DNA of 17,813 nt from Epsilonproteobacteria bacterium UBA6211 (lineage in GTDB: Bacteria > Campylobacterota > Campylobacteria > Campylobacterales > Arcobacteraceae), in contig DISL01000108.1 of NCBI GenBank assembly GCA_002421845.1, positions 1-17,813 on the forward strand. Reading direction: 5' to 3'. The notes under the pieces are model-generated. The model saw only the letters and a list, made by a program, of their open reading frames with translations, had not been told where the DNA came from and did no database searches. Of the stretch, positions 1-7,416 are shown one piece after another. Within the stretch, counting starts at the first letter, position 1. Every line of letters begins with the position of its first letter. Made by a program: the position numbers and the translations under genes.

Positions 1-52
1 TTTCCATAAATTTTAGATATAACCAATTTTCAGACTCATTAACATTTATCAT
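1..52 (-). CDS. Possible 5' end of a divergent gene, cut by the window edge
   Basis: Reading leftward, an ATG at position 52 opens a frame that stays open to the window edge and gives MINVNESENWLYLKFME. An in-frame stop lies three codons upstream, so this ATG would be the true first start. The ribosome-binding sequence is weak: a purine run (AAAAAGAG) sits directly against the ATG. Seventeen codons are too few to assign a family. An open stretch this short can occur by chance in AT-rich DNA, so the call is tentative. If it is real, the gene is divergent from the chemoreceptor gene and the 155 bp between them carry both promoters. Confidence 0.35.
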   Translation of the reverse strand, partial: MINVNESENWLYLKFME

Positions 53-128
53 CTCTTTTTACTTTTGAAATAGTTTTGTAAAACAAGAATGCATTTTTTA
101 GGAAACTTAAGCATTTTTAAAGCAAGAG

Positions 129-134
129 TACAAT
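129..134 (+). promoter_or_regulatory. Possible -10 box for the chemoreceptor gene
   Basis: TACAAT at 129-134 lies 74 bp before the chemoreceptor start, and TATATT at 145-150 is an alternative. No sigma-54 or sigma-28 consensus was found between 53 and 207. Campylobacterota promoters have a poorly conserved -35 region, so the choice rests on the -10 box alone and is weak. The palindrome TTGGTGACCAA at about 168-178 could be an operator but is unassigned. Confidence 0.25.
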
Positions 135-207
135 AGAATTTCGTTATATTACTAGAGTGAAATAATTTTGGTGACCAAGATGTAACCAAAGTAGAAAGGT
201 TTGTTAT

Positions 208-1614
208 ATGTACAAATTCATAAATAGATTGTCAACTGAAACTAAGTTTCATTTCAATCAATTTGTTGCCCAATTAGGATTTATATTAATCGCAGTAGTT
301 GGATACCAATTCCACGATAGTTTGAATACTTTGATAGTTCTTAATATAATATTTGCAATATTGTTTTTTGTTATAAATCATATGTTTATTCAATCAGCAA
401 AACAAAGAGCAAATAGGTTTAAAAAATACTTTAACAACTTCTTAAAATTTGTATCATTTGAAACAAACAAATATACTCCGGCTGTTATTTACGGTAAAGA
501 TGAAATAGCAGATATGCTAAAAATGCTAAATGAAACAGCTGCAAGATATGATATTAAGCTAAAAGAAGATATGAAGGTAATGGGTGAGGTTGTTTTAGTT
601 GCCGATAAACTAGAACAAGGTATATACGGATATACGGTTGTTGCAGATACGAATAATCCTATGATTAAAACTCTTAGAAAAACGCTAAATCATATGCTTC
701 ATATTATGGATAAAAATATCAAAGAACTAAATGAAACCGTAACTAGCTACACTAATGACGACTTCACAAGAAGAATACATGTTCACCCAAGATTGAAAGC
801 TCAAATGAAAGAGCTTATGGAAGGGGTAAATAAACTAGGTACAACTTTGGCAGATAATGCTAGAGAAAACTTACACAACGGTCAAATACTAGAAACAAAT
901 TCTCAAAATATGGCACAGGCTACACACAATCTAGCACACCGTGCAAATGAACAAGCAGCATCACTTGAAGAGACTGCAGCAGCTGTAGAGGAAATTACGA
1001 GTATCACTAAAAACAACGCTTCAAACACGACAGCTATGGCTACTTTGGGTAATAATGTAAAAAATGCGGTTAGCAAAGGTCAATCTCTAGCTTCACAAAC
1101 AGCAACTTCTATGGACGAAATAAACCAACAAGTAAACGCAATAAATGAAGCGATAGCTGTAATAGACCAAATAGCATTCCAAACAAATATTCTCTCCCTT
1201 AATGCTGCGGTAGAAGCTGCAACAGCAGGAGAAGCAGGAAAAGGATTTGCGGTCGTTGCAGGAGAGGTAAGAAACCTAGCAGCTAGAAGTGCAGAAGCTG
1301 CAAAAGAGATAAAAGACATAGTTGAACGTGCCACATCTAAAGCAAATCAAGGAAAAGCAATAAGCCATGAGATGATTAAAGGGTATGAAGAGCTTAATAC
1401 TCATATAACAAAAACAATTTCACTAATAGGTGATGTTAGCAATTCTAGTCGTGAACAAGAAACAGGCATACTTCAAATAAATGATGCCGTAAATATGCTA
1501 GACCGTGTAACACAAGAAAATGCAAGTGAAGCTGATAAAGTTTCCGGTATAGCAAACGAAGTTTTAGAACTGGCTCAATCATTGCTAAAAAATGCAAAAG
1601 CAAAGAAATTTTAA
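208..1614 (+). CDS. cetA: Methyl-accepting chemotaxis protein, CetA-like energy-taxis transducer
   Basis: This 468-residue receptor has two hydrophobic segments close together near the N-terminus (about 17-35 and 39-62). Only a few residues lie between them, so there is no room for a periplasmic ligand domain and nearly all of the protein is cytoplasmic. A linker of HAMP-like character follows, then a long coiled-coil signalling domain. The adaptation region contains QAASLEETAAAVEE, and the hairpin tip near residues 317-355 contains IDQIAFQTNILSLNAAVEAA. This tip binds CheA and CheW in the family. There is no C-terminal CheR/CheB tether pentapeptide. Length, hairpin-anchored topology and the PAS gene directly downstream all match C. 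jejuni CetA, which signals together with CetB. The start has a GAAAGG ribosome site at 194-199. The family is certain from the sequence; the CetA role is inferred from architecture and context. Confidence 0.9.
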   Translation: MYKFINRLSTETKFHFNQFVAQLGFILIAVVGYQFHDSLNTLIVLNIIFAILFFVINHMFIQSAKQRANRFKKYFNNFLKFVSFETNKYTPAVIYGKDEIADMLKMLNETAARYDIKLKEDMKVMGEVVLVADKLEQGIYGYTVVADTNNPMIKTLRKTLNHMLHIMDKNIKELNETVTSYTNDDFTRRIHVHPRLKAQMKELMEGVNKLGTTLADNARENLHNGQILETNSQNMAQATHNLAHRANEQAASLEETAAAVEEITSITKNNASNTTAMATLGNNVKNAVSKGQSLASQTATSMDEINQQVNAINEAIAVIDQIAFQTNILSLNAAVEAATAGEAGKGFAVVAGEVRNLAARSAEAAKEIKDIVERATSKANQGKAISHEMIKGYEELNTHITKTISLIGDVSNSSREQETGILQINDAVNMLDRVTQENASEADKVSGIANEVLELAQSLLKNAKAKKF

Positions 1615-1621
1615 TAAGAAG

Positions 1622-1714
1622 GTGATGAGCTAATGAGTAACTGAGGTACTAAGTTTTAGTAAGAGAATTTTTTCTTACTCAGTACCTCAGCACCTTAGTA
1701 CCTCAGCACCTCAC
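1622..1714. repeat. Inverted arrays of degenerate 8-bp repeats between cetA and cetB
   Basis: The right arm (1674-1713) reads as five consecutive octamers: CTTACTCA, GTACCTCA, GCACCTTA, GTACCTCA, GCACCTCA. The left arm (about 1626-1657) carries related units in reverse complement: TGAGCTAA, TGAGTAAC, TGAGGTAC, TAAGTTTT. Two alternative stems are visible. CTGAGGTACT (1641-1650) pairs perfectly with 1681-1690, and the extended CTGAGGTACTAAG (1641-1653) pairs perfectly over 13 bp with 1694-1706. An inner hairpin, AGTAAGA (1658-1664) with TCTTACT (1673-1679), fits inside either one. The structure ends just before the cetB ribosome site (AAAAGG, 1715-1720). It fills almost the whole gap between the genes. 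Confidence 0.85.
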
Positions 1715-1726
1715 AAAAGGAATAAA

Positions 1727-2122
1727 ATGTCAAAAGAAATTATATTAGATGATTATGCTTTTTTAGTAAGCGAAACAGATGAAAAAGGAATTATCAATTT
1801 TGCAAACGATGATTTCTGTAAAATTGCAGGTTATGAGCTTGAAGATTTACTTCGAAAAAACCACAATATAGTAAGACACCAAGATATGCCAAAAGCTGCA
1901 TTTAAACACCTATGGGATACTATCAAACAAGGTAAAGTTTGGGATGGATATGTAAAAAATAAGTGTAAAAACGGTGATTATTATTGGGTATATGCAACAG
2001 TTTTTCCTTTTAAAACTTGTGACGGTTCAAACGGTTATTTAAGTTGTAGAAGAAAAGCAAGTCGCGAAGAAATAGAATCTCATGAAAAATTATATAAACA
2101 AATGAAACTTGAAGAAAAGTAA
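1727..2122 (+). CDS. cetB: PAS domain protein, CetB-like (Aer-type FAD-binding sensor)
   Basis: The 131 residues are essentially one PAS domain (about 8-115) with a short charged tail and no membrane segment. The sequence HNIVRHQDMP (46-55) followed by AAFKHLW is the signature of the Aer PAS domain. Arg50, His51 and Asp53 correspond to Aer residues known to be needed for FAD binding. KNGDYYWVYA (81-90) is the matching later strand. In Aer the PAS domain is fused to the transducer; here it is a separate cytosolic protein, as in C. jejuni CetB, and would pass redox state to the receptor encoded just upstream. The start follows AAAAGG with 6-nt spacing. No promoter is evident in the 112-bp gap, so it is probably co-transcribed with cetA, with the repeat structure lying between the two. 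Confidence 0.9.
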   Translation: MSKEIILDDYAFLVSETDEKGIINFANDDFCKIAGYELEDLLRKNHNIVRHQDMPKAAFKHLWDTIKQGKVWDGYVKNKCKNGDYYWVYATVFPFKTCDGSNGYLSCRRKASREEIESHEKLYKQMKLEEK

Positions 2123-2197
2123 TCACGTTTGGTTACAAATAAAAAGTTATTTTCATAAAATATACATAATTTTAAAACAACTATAAGTTTATTTAAG

Positions 2198-2203
2198 TAT
2201 AAT
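2198..2203 (+). promoter_or_regulatory. -10 box of the GGDEF-EAL gene
   Basis: TATAAT in the context AAGTATAATTC lies 33 bp before the TTG start, which would give a leader of roughly 27 nt. The preceding DNA is T/A-rich, as usual in Campylobacterota promoters. A small hairpin (TAGTTT 2208-2213 with AAACTA 2219-2224) sits between the box and the ribosome site. No clear terminator separates cetB from this promoter. Confidence 0.6.
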
Positions 2204-2236
2204 TCATTAGTTTTTCATAAACTAGGGGGTTTATAC

Positions 2237-4447
2237 TTGAAAGCATTACCAAAAATTAGCTATAGAGCTACTTTCGTACTATTTGTAGTTGTTTCAGCTC
2301 TTGTTTTTTTTGCTTCTACTATAGTTATACTCAAATTCTTTGATAAAACTGATGTATCTATTGTATCAACAGTAAATATAGAGAAGAAATATGATGAAAA
2401 ACTGAATATCCTACAAAACTATTTTAAAACTATAGATAATTCAGTCTTATTTTTAAAAACAAACGAAAACATCAAAAATTTCCAAAAAACATATATCGGC
2501 AAAGAAAATATAAAACAACTTTTAGAAACGGTAAAGCACAGTATTCCATCAATAATAAATATACATTACGTAACCTACTACGGTGAGTACAAAATAAGTA
2601 CCGATGATTTTTTGCAAAAACGCTCTGCGAATAGAAATATCTTAAATGATTTTACGACAACAAGCTTAAGTCCAAATCTTCTTGTTCATAAAGACAATAT
2701 TCAACTACACCCAATGACAAACAAACCTTACGTACAATTAATTACACTTTTAGATAAACAGTCAGTAGAAGTGGACTTTTTGGTGATAGACGTAGATTTG
2801 GAACTTTTATTTAAACAACTACAACAATCAATGCTTTATGATTTTTATCTAATAGATGAAAAGGGTTCTTTCATATTACATCCAAGTCAAGATTTATCAT
2901 TCAAATATTTGATTGAAAATCCTTTATCTATATTTGACGAACCTAGATTAAGCAACTATGCAAAAAATATAATATCAAAACAAAAATATTTAAACGATGC
3001 CGTATTTTCACATGAACTACCAAACTTCCCACTCAAAAACCACAAAATGGTTTTACTGATGAAATACAATACACTATCACAAGAAAGAAAATCTGTTACG
3101 GATATGATTATTGCTTCTTTAGCTATACTTACATTAATAGTTACACTTATTGCCGTTTATTTTGCAAGAAAACCTGATGAATTACTAAGTGAAATAAAAC
3201 ACCAACTGTATAATGATTTCACTACCAAACTACCGAATAAAGCTCAATTAATAGAAGATTTAGAGATAAATACAAATAAAGTAATTATACTAATAGATGT
3301 TGATAACTTCAAAGAGATAAACAATGTTTACGGTTATGATTTGGCGGATGAAATGTTAAAAAAATATGCTAAGGTTTTACAAAAACTCCTTTTAAATATC
3401 CCTCAAACCCCATATAAAATATACAAAATGCCTTCTAATGTCTTTGCACTTACATACACATATAATAACAACTATTCAGAGCTAAGAACAACGATAGAAC
3501 ATCTACATAAACAAATAGAAAAAGAGACTATCAGCTGTGGTGACAAATGTGCCATATATTTATCTGTTACTCTTGGAGTTAGTGATCCAAGAAATATACA
3601 CGGTATAAAAGAAGAACTTATAGAAGCAGAATTAGCACTCACTATGGCTAAATTCAATAACAAAAAATATGTTATATATCACAAACACTCTACAATGCAA
3701 GAAGATTCTGAAAATGCTTTATATTGGACAAAAGAGATAAAATCAGCAATCATTCAAGATAGAATTTTGACATTCTTTCAACCTATTATGAACAATAAAA
3801 CAAAACAAATAGAAAAATATGAAGTACTTATGAGACTTCTAAACAGTAAAGGGGAAATAATATCCCCTTATCAGTTTATGGATATTGCAAAAGTATCAAA
3901 ACATTATATTGATTTGACAAAAATAGTTATCCACAAGGCATTCTCATATTTTGAGAAACGAGAAAATATAGAATTTTCAATCAATATATCAACATTAGAT
4001 TTGTTTGAAGAGGGATTTATATCATACCTAAAAAATGAAATTAAATATTTCTCCATTGCAGATAAACTTGTGATAGAACTTATAGAGTCTGAAAATGTAA
4101 ATGATTATGATGTGGTAGAAAAATTTATGAAAAGTATGAAAAAACTAGGCGTAAAAATAGCTATTGATGATTTTGGAAGCGGATATTCTAATTTTGCACA
4201 TATCATCAATCTAAGCCAGTATATAGACTATATAAAGATTGATGGCTCACTAATCAAAAATATTTGTAACGAAGACACCCACTCTTTGATTATTTTGCAG
4301 ACTATCCAAACTTTATCAAAACAACTCGGCATAAAAACAATAGCGGAATTTGTAGATAGTGAGCAAAAATTAAAATACATAGATGATTTAGGTATTGATT
4401 TTGCCCAAGGCTACATCATAGGAAAACCTATGGGACAAATGTTATGA
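2237..4447 (+). CDS. Membrane Cache-GGDEF-EAL protein, probable cyclic di-GMP phosphodiesterase
   Basis: A transmembrane helix at about 12-34 and a second at about 288-310 enclose some 250 periplasmic residues of Cache-like character. A GGDEF domain follows (about 320-490). It keeps the early motif IDVDNFKEIN, but the GG(D/E)EF signature is replaced by PSNVF (399-403), so cyclase activity is unlikely. The EAL domain (about 500-736) looks catalytically complete: Glu529 in EVLMR, SINIS, Glu in ELIES, Asp644-Asp645 in DDFGSGYS, Lys667 in KIDG, Glu704 in AEF and Gln724 in QGY. The likely activity is hydrolysis of cyclic di-GMP, gated by a periplasmic signal and perhaps by GTP binding to the degenerate GGDEF. 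The start is TTG behind a strong AGGGGGT site; no ATG was seen in frame upstream and the next Met is far inside. The last 6 bp overlap the convergent crcB gene. Confidence 0.92.
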   Translation: MKALPKISYRATFVLFVVVSALVFFASTIVILKFFDKTDVSIVSTVNIEKKYDEKLNILQNYFKTIDNSVLFLKTNENIKNFQKTYIGKENIKQLLETVKHSIPSIINIHYVTYYGEYKISTDDFLQKRSANRNILNDFTTTSLSPNLLVHKDNIQLHPMTNKPYVQLITLLDKQSVEVDFLVIDVDLELLFKQLQQSMLYDFYLIDEKGSFILHPSQDLSFKYLIENPLSIFDEPRLSNYAKNIISKQKYLNDAVFSHELPNFPLKNHKMVLLMKYNTLSQERKSVTDMIIASLAILTLIVTLIAVYFARKPDELLSEIKHQLYNDFTTKLPNKAQLIEDLEINTNKVIILIDVDNFKEINNVYGYDLADEMLKKYAKVLQKLLLNIPQTPYKIYKMPSNVFALTYTYNNNYSELRTTIEHLHKQIEKETISCGDKCAIYLSVTLGVSDPRNIHGIKEELIEAELALTMAKFNNKKYVIYHKHSTMQEDSENALYWTKEIKSAIIQDRILTFFQPIMNNKTKQIEKYEVLMRLLNSKGEIISPYQFMDIAKVSKHYIDLTKIVIHKAFSYFEKRENIEFSINISTLDLFEEGFISYLKNEIKYFSIADKLVIELIESENVNDYDVVEKFMKSMKKLGVKIAIDDFGSGYSNFAHIINLSQYIDYIKIDGSLIKNICNEDTHSLIILQTIQTLSKQLGIKTIAEFVDSEQKLKYIDDLGIDFAQGYIIGKPMGQML

Positions 4448-4828
4448 GAGTAACTTCTGAACTAATTTAAATCCAACTCCTGCTGCTAGTATAGTACCGA
4501 ATAAATTTATAGAAATATTTATCAAAGCCATAGCGAAAGATACGTTAAATAAGAAAAAAGTCTCCATTGCAAAAGTAGAATAAGTAGTCATAGCACCTAA
4601 AAAACCGGTAGTTAAAAATGATTTTATATGTGGCGATAAAGTATAGTGAGCAAATATCGCAAACAATACACCTATAATAAAACTACCTAAGATATTAACT
4701 ATAAAAGTGCCGTAAGGTATGGTATGAGGTAAATAATGACTAGATACGTTAGTAATATACACTCTTGCTATTGCACCAAGAAAACCACCGCTTCCGACTG
4801 CTATAATAGTCTGCCAACTTAAACTCAT
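4442..4828 (-). CDS. crcB: Fluoride ion channel/exporter CrcB (FluC)
   Basis: This small four-helix membrane protein would export fluoride passively as a dual-topology dimer. Visible family motifs, numbered from the chosen start, are GGFLGAIAR (14-22), GTFIVNILGSF (40-50) and GFLGAMTTYSTF (75-86). The last holds the Phe-box region, with Tyr83 in the first position where Phe is common and Phe86 in the second. I chose the ATG at 4828 because it forms an ATGA overlap with the plsC stop and leaves a typical short N-terminus (128 residues). An upstream in-frame ATG at 4840 adds MGRK and is the alternative. It is the last gene of the minus-strand operon, and its stop lies inside the end of the convergent EAL gene. 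No fluoride riboswitch precedes it. Confidence 0.93.
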   Translation of the reverse strand: MSLSWQTIIAVGSGGFLGAIARVYITNVSSHYLPHTIPYGTFIVNILGSFIIGVLFAIFAHYTLSPHIKSFLTTGFLGAMTTYSTFAMETFFLFNVSFAMALINISINLFGTILAAGVGFKLVQKLLS

Positions 4829-5526
4829 TTTTCGTCCCATTTATCTATCTCTTGTGAAAAAACATTATTCATTTGTACTTCAATATCTTTAAACCAATCG
4901 CTATCTTTAGATGCTATGACAGGCTCTAAATATATAACTTTTACTTTTCCGCTAGTTGACGTCAGATTTACGGAATCAAGCCTTTGACGACTTCCAAGAA
5001 TTACCACAGGTTGAACTTTTAGACCGAATTTATTAGCTACTATTTTTGCACCTGATTTAAAAGGTAACATTTTTTTACCGCTACTTCTAGTACCTTCAGG
5101 AAAAATTGCCACAGGTCTGCTTTGAGATAACCTATCCTCAACATCTTTTATTAGTTTTATTAGTCCTGCTTTATCTTCTCTATTTACTGAAATCATACGA
5201 GGGGCTTTTATAATATGACCAAATACAGGTAACTTTTCAATTTCAAGCTTTGCTACCCATGCTATATTTTTGGAGTGTAAATATTCAAGGATTACAATAT
5301 CAAGCAATGATTGATGATTTAGCATAAAAAGTTGTGTATCATCACATCTAGTACCTATTTCTTCTATCTTTATTCCCAAAATTTTTATCTGCAGCCAAGC
5401 CCATTTACGTCTTAACCAATGATTTTTACTTCTAAATACATACATCAAAACTATCATACACAATACGGTAATAGCGAATTGGATAATATATAAAATACCT
5501 CTAGTTTTTGCCAATATCTTCTTCAT
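4825..5526 (-). CDS. plsC: 1-acyl-sn-glycerol-3-phosphate acyltransferase
   Basis: The 233-residue protein has the acyltransferase motifs of the PlsC/AGPAT family: NHQSLLD (His71 and Asp76 of the HX4D catalytic motif), KLEIEKLPVFGHII in the middle, and FPEGTRS (Glu144-Arg147) for glycerol phosphate binding. One N-terminal hydrophobic segment (about 10-31) anchors it to the inner membrane. It would add the second acyl chain to lysophosphatidic acid, giving phosphatidic acid for phospholipid synthesis. The start overlaps the end of the upstream SH3-like gene by 26 bp, with a GGTGG ribosome site inside that gene. It overlaps crcB downstream. Translational coupling along this part of the operon is likely. 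Confidence 0.93.
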   Translation of the reverse strand: MKKILAKTRGILYIIQFAITVLCMIVLMYVFRSKNHWLRRKWAWLQIKILGIKIEEIGTRCDDTQLFMLNHQSLLDIVILEYLHSKNIAWVAKLEIEKLPVFGHIIKAPRMISVNREDKAGLIKLIKDVEDRLSQSRPVAIFPEGTRSSGKKMLPFKSGAKIVANKFGLKVQPVVILGSRQRLDSVNLTSTSGKVKVIYLEPVIASKDSDWFKDIEVQMNNVFSQEIDKWDEK

Positions 5527-6712
5527 TAACCCACCCTATTTTATCATCAGGTAATAATACTTTAATATACCCTTTTTGAGAATCCAACACTTCAACATAT
5601 ACATCACTGTCGGTTTTGAAAAATACACTTGAACTTTTTGTAGGCAAGATAAATATATTTGTGTCTTTTGTAATCAAAAAGTTTCTATTAGGTAAATAAA
5701 CATAAACCAAATACAATGCACATATAATTGTCACAAGTAAAGATATTTTGTCTCTTCTAAACAAAAGCCATATAACACAAAAAAACAGTAAAACACCAAT
5801 CCCTACTCTTTTATAGAATAAGACGTTACTATTGTGTGGATTTAAATCTGTTTGTGTACTAACAATCTCTTCCGAATGGACTATAGGACTTGATATTATC
5901 TCTATTTTTGAACTCTGCGTATTATAATAACTAAAAGTCAATTTATCTTCATGAATAGGTATTATCACGAAATATACCAACTTCTGATTATCAAACTCAC
6001 CGCTCAAAGCCTCTATACCTTGTTTTTGGTAATTTTTGAGTTTAAAATCTTTAAGATTTGATTCCACCCCTTCAAGCTCTATAATTGTCAAAACCGTGTT
6101 ATTATCATATTGTTTTGTAATGTGACTTGTAAGAGTAAGTTCTTTGGCTATTACGGAAGAAAAATGCTCCACTTGCTGACCGACTTTTGATACTTTGATT
6201 TCCGGTTTTTCAAGTTTATACTCTTCAACTATCGTTCTATCTTGCACCAATGAGACAATAATATCAGGCATTACGAAGTTTTCATTTTTTACTTTTACTA
6301 TAAAACTATTTTGGAATGTTCTTTTCTTATTCAAAACCCACTTTGAATCTGGATCAATTATCTCATAACCCTCACCACCTTCAAAAGTAGTTAAAATTTC
6401 ATCAAAATTATCCGTTGCTATAGTCGCATTTAAAACTACTATAAATTGTTGTTTTACAAATGCTTTTGCCGGAACTTTATCATATCTAGCTATTATATTA
6501 CGGTCACTTCGCAAATTTACGGCTAATTGACTTCTTTCTAACTTGACATTACTAATTTCTTCAGATTGATTTGTATCTATTACCGATAAAGGCTCAATAC
6601 TTTGAAACCAACTCTCTTCATTAGAGTTAGCTCCAAATTGAGCATAAGAGAAGTTAAATAAAAAGGCTGTTAAAAAGAGTGATAAATATATCTTACTAAT
6701 AATATTAACCAT
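5501..6712 (-). CDS. Exported membrane protein with C-terminal SH3-like domain, function unknown
   Basis: I do not recognise a specific family. The 403 residues begin with a signal peptide (1-24, ending FSYA). About 270 residues of mainly beta-type sequence follow, then two transmembrane helices (about 303-318 and 323-341) joined by a short basic loop RRDK, and finally about 60 residues resembling a bacterial SH3 domain (GYIKVLLPDDKIGWV near the end). By topology, both the large N-terminal part and the SH3-like tail face the periplasm. The middle region, with KQQFIVVLNATI and later strands, is loosely reminiscent of BatD-type proteins, but I would not assign it. A cell-wall or envelope-binding role is inferred from the SH3 tail. 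It sits 29 bp after purQ and overlaps plsC. Its ribosome site is weak: AAAAG next to the ATG, or AAGGATG about 12 nt away. Confidence 0.75.
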   Translation of the reverse strand: MVNIISKIYLSLFLTAFLFNFSYAQFGANSNEESWFQSIEPLSVIDTNQSEEISNVKLERSQLAVNLRSDRNIIARYDKVPAKAFVKQQFIVVLNATIATDNFDEILTTFEGGEGYEIIDPDSKWVLNKKRTFQNSFIVKVKNENFVMPDIIVSLVQDRTIVEEYKLEKPEIKVSKVGQQVEHFSSVIAKELTLTSHITKQYDNNTVLTIIELEGVESNLKDFKLKNYQKQGIEALSGEFDNQKLVYFVIIPIHEDKLTFSYYNTQSSKIEIISSPIVHSEEIVSTQTDLNPHNSNVLFYKRVGIGVLLFFCVIWLLFRRDKISLLVTIICALYLVYVYLPNRNFLITKDTNIFILPTKSSSVFFKTDSDVYVEVLDSQKGYIKVLLPDDKIGWVNEEDIGKN

Positions 6713-6741
6713 CTTTTTGAAACATCCTTTGTATAAAGTAT

Positions 6742-7413
6742 TTATTTGAAAAAACCTTGAAGCATTCTAACACCGTCACTGCTTCCAAGAAGTTCTTGCA
6801 TAGCACGTTCAGGGTGAGGCATAAGACCGAATACGTTTTTTTGCTTGTTACAAATACCTGCAATATGGTCAACTGCACCGTTCATGCTTATAGGATTACC
6901 CTCTTTGTCACAATATTTTAATAATACTTGCTCATTTGCATACAATTCAGCCAAACCGTCTGCATCTATATAATAGTTACCGTCGTGGTGAGCAACAGGG
7001 ATGTTTAATACTTCCCCTACTTTACACTCTTGTAAAAAAGTGTTGTTATTGTTTACTACGGTTAGGTTATGGTGTCTTGAGATAAAGTGCAATGTATCGT
7101 TTCTTTTCATAGCACCAGGTAAAAGTCCAGCTTCAAGCAATATTTGAAAACCGTTACAAATACCAAGAACTTTTCCACCTTTTGCAGCATATTCGCTAAC
7201 ACTTTTCATGATGTTTGCAAATCTAGCTATTGCACCGCTTCTTAAGTAATCTCCATATGAAAACCCACCAGGTATTACAACCAAATCAGTACCAACAGGG
7301 ATTTGTGCGTCTTGATGCCAAATAACCGTAGCTTTTGCACCTAATTGTTCAAAAGCCCATTTGGTATCATACTCACAATTTGTCCCTAAAAATTGTAAAA
7401 CTGCTACATTCAT
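6742..7413 (-). CDS. purQ: Phosphoribosylformylglycinamidine synthase, glutaminase subunit
   Basis: This 223-residue class I glutamine amidotransferase frees ammonia from glutamine for the FGAM synthase step of purine synthesis. Motifs seen are the start NVAVLQFLGTNCE, PGGFSYGDYLRSGAI (48-62), the nucleophile Cys86 in GICNGFQ, and the His200/Glu202 pair in MPHPERA. It is full length for stand-alone PurQ. It acts with PurS, encoded 3 bp upstream, and with the small form of PurL, which is not in this window. A moderate AGG ribosome site lies 7 nt before the ATG. Confidence 0.97.
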   Translation of the reverse strand: MNVAVLQFLGTNCEYDTKWAFEQLGAKATVIWHQDAQIPVGTDLVVIPGGFSYGDYLRSGAIARFANIMKSVSEYAAKGGKVLGICNGFQILLEAGLLPGAMKRNDTLHFISRHHNLTVVNNNNTFLQECKVGEVLNIPVAHHDGNYYIDADGLAELYANEQVLLKYCDKEGNPISMNGAVDHIAGICNKQKNVFGLMPHPERAMQELLGSSDGVRMLQGFFK

Positions 7414-7416
7414 AAT

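Noticed and set aside
53..207. Sigma-54 or sigma-28 flagellar promoter for the chemoreceptor
   Set aside because: No TGGC-N-TTGC or CGATWT type element at suitable distance was found by eye.
182..2140. TGTAACCAAA near 182-191 and its complement after cetB (about 2128-2138) as inverted repeats flanking the cetAB pair
   Set aside because: Ten shared bases are not surprising between AT-rich intergenic stretches, and no mobile-element gene or target duplication accompanies them.
4829..4860. Fluoride riboswitch in front of crcB
   Set aside because: The stretch upstream of crcB is the coding end of plsC, with no room for the riboswitch fold; crcB is carried by the operon transcript.
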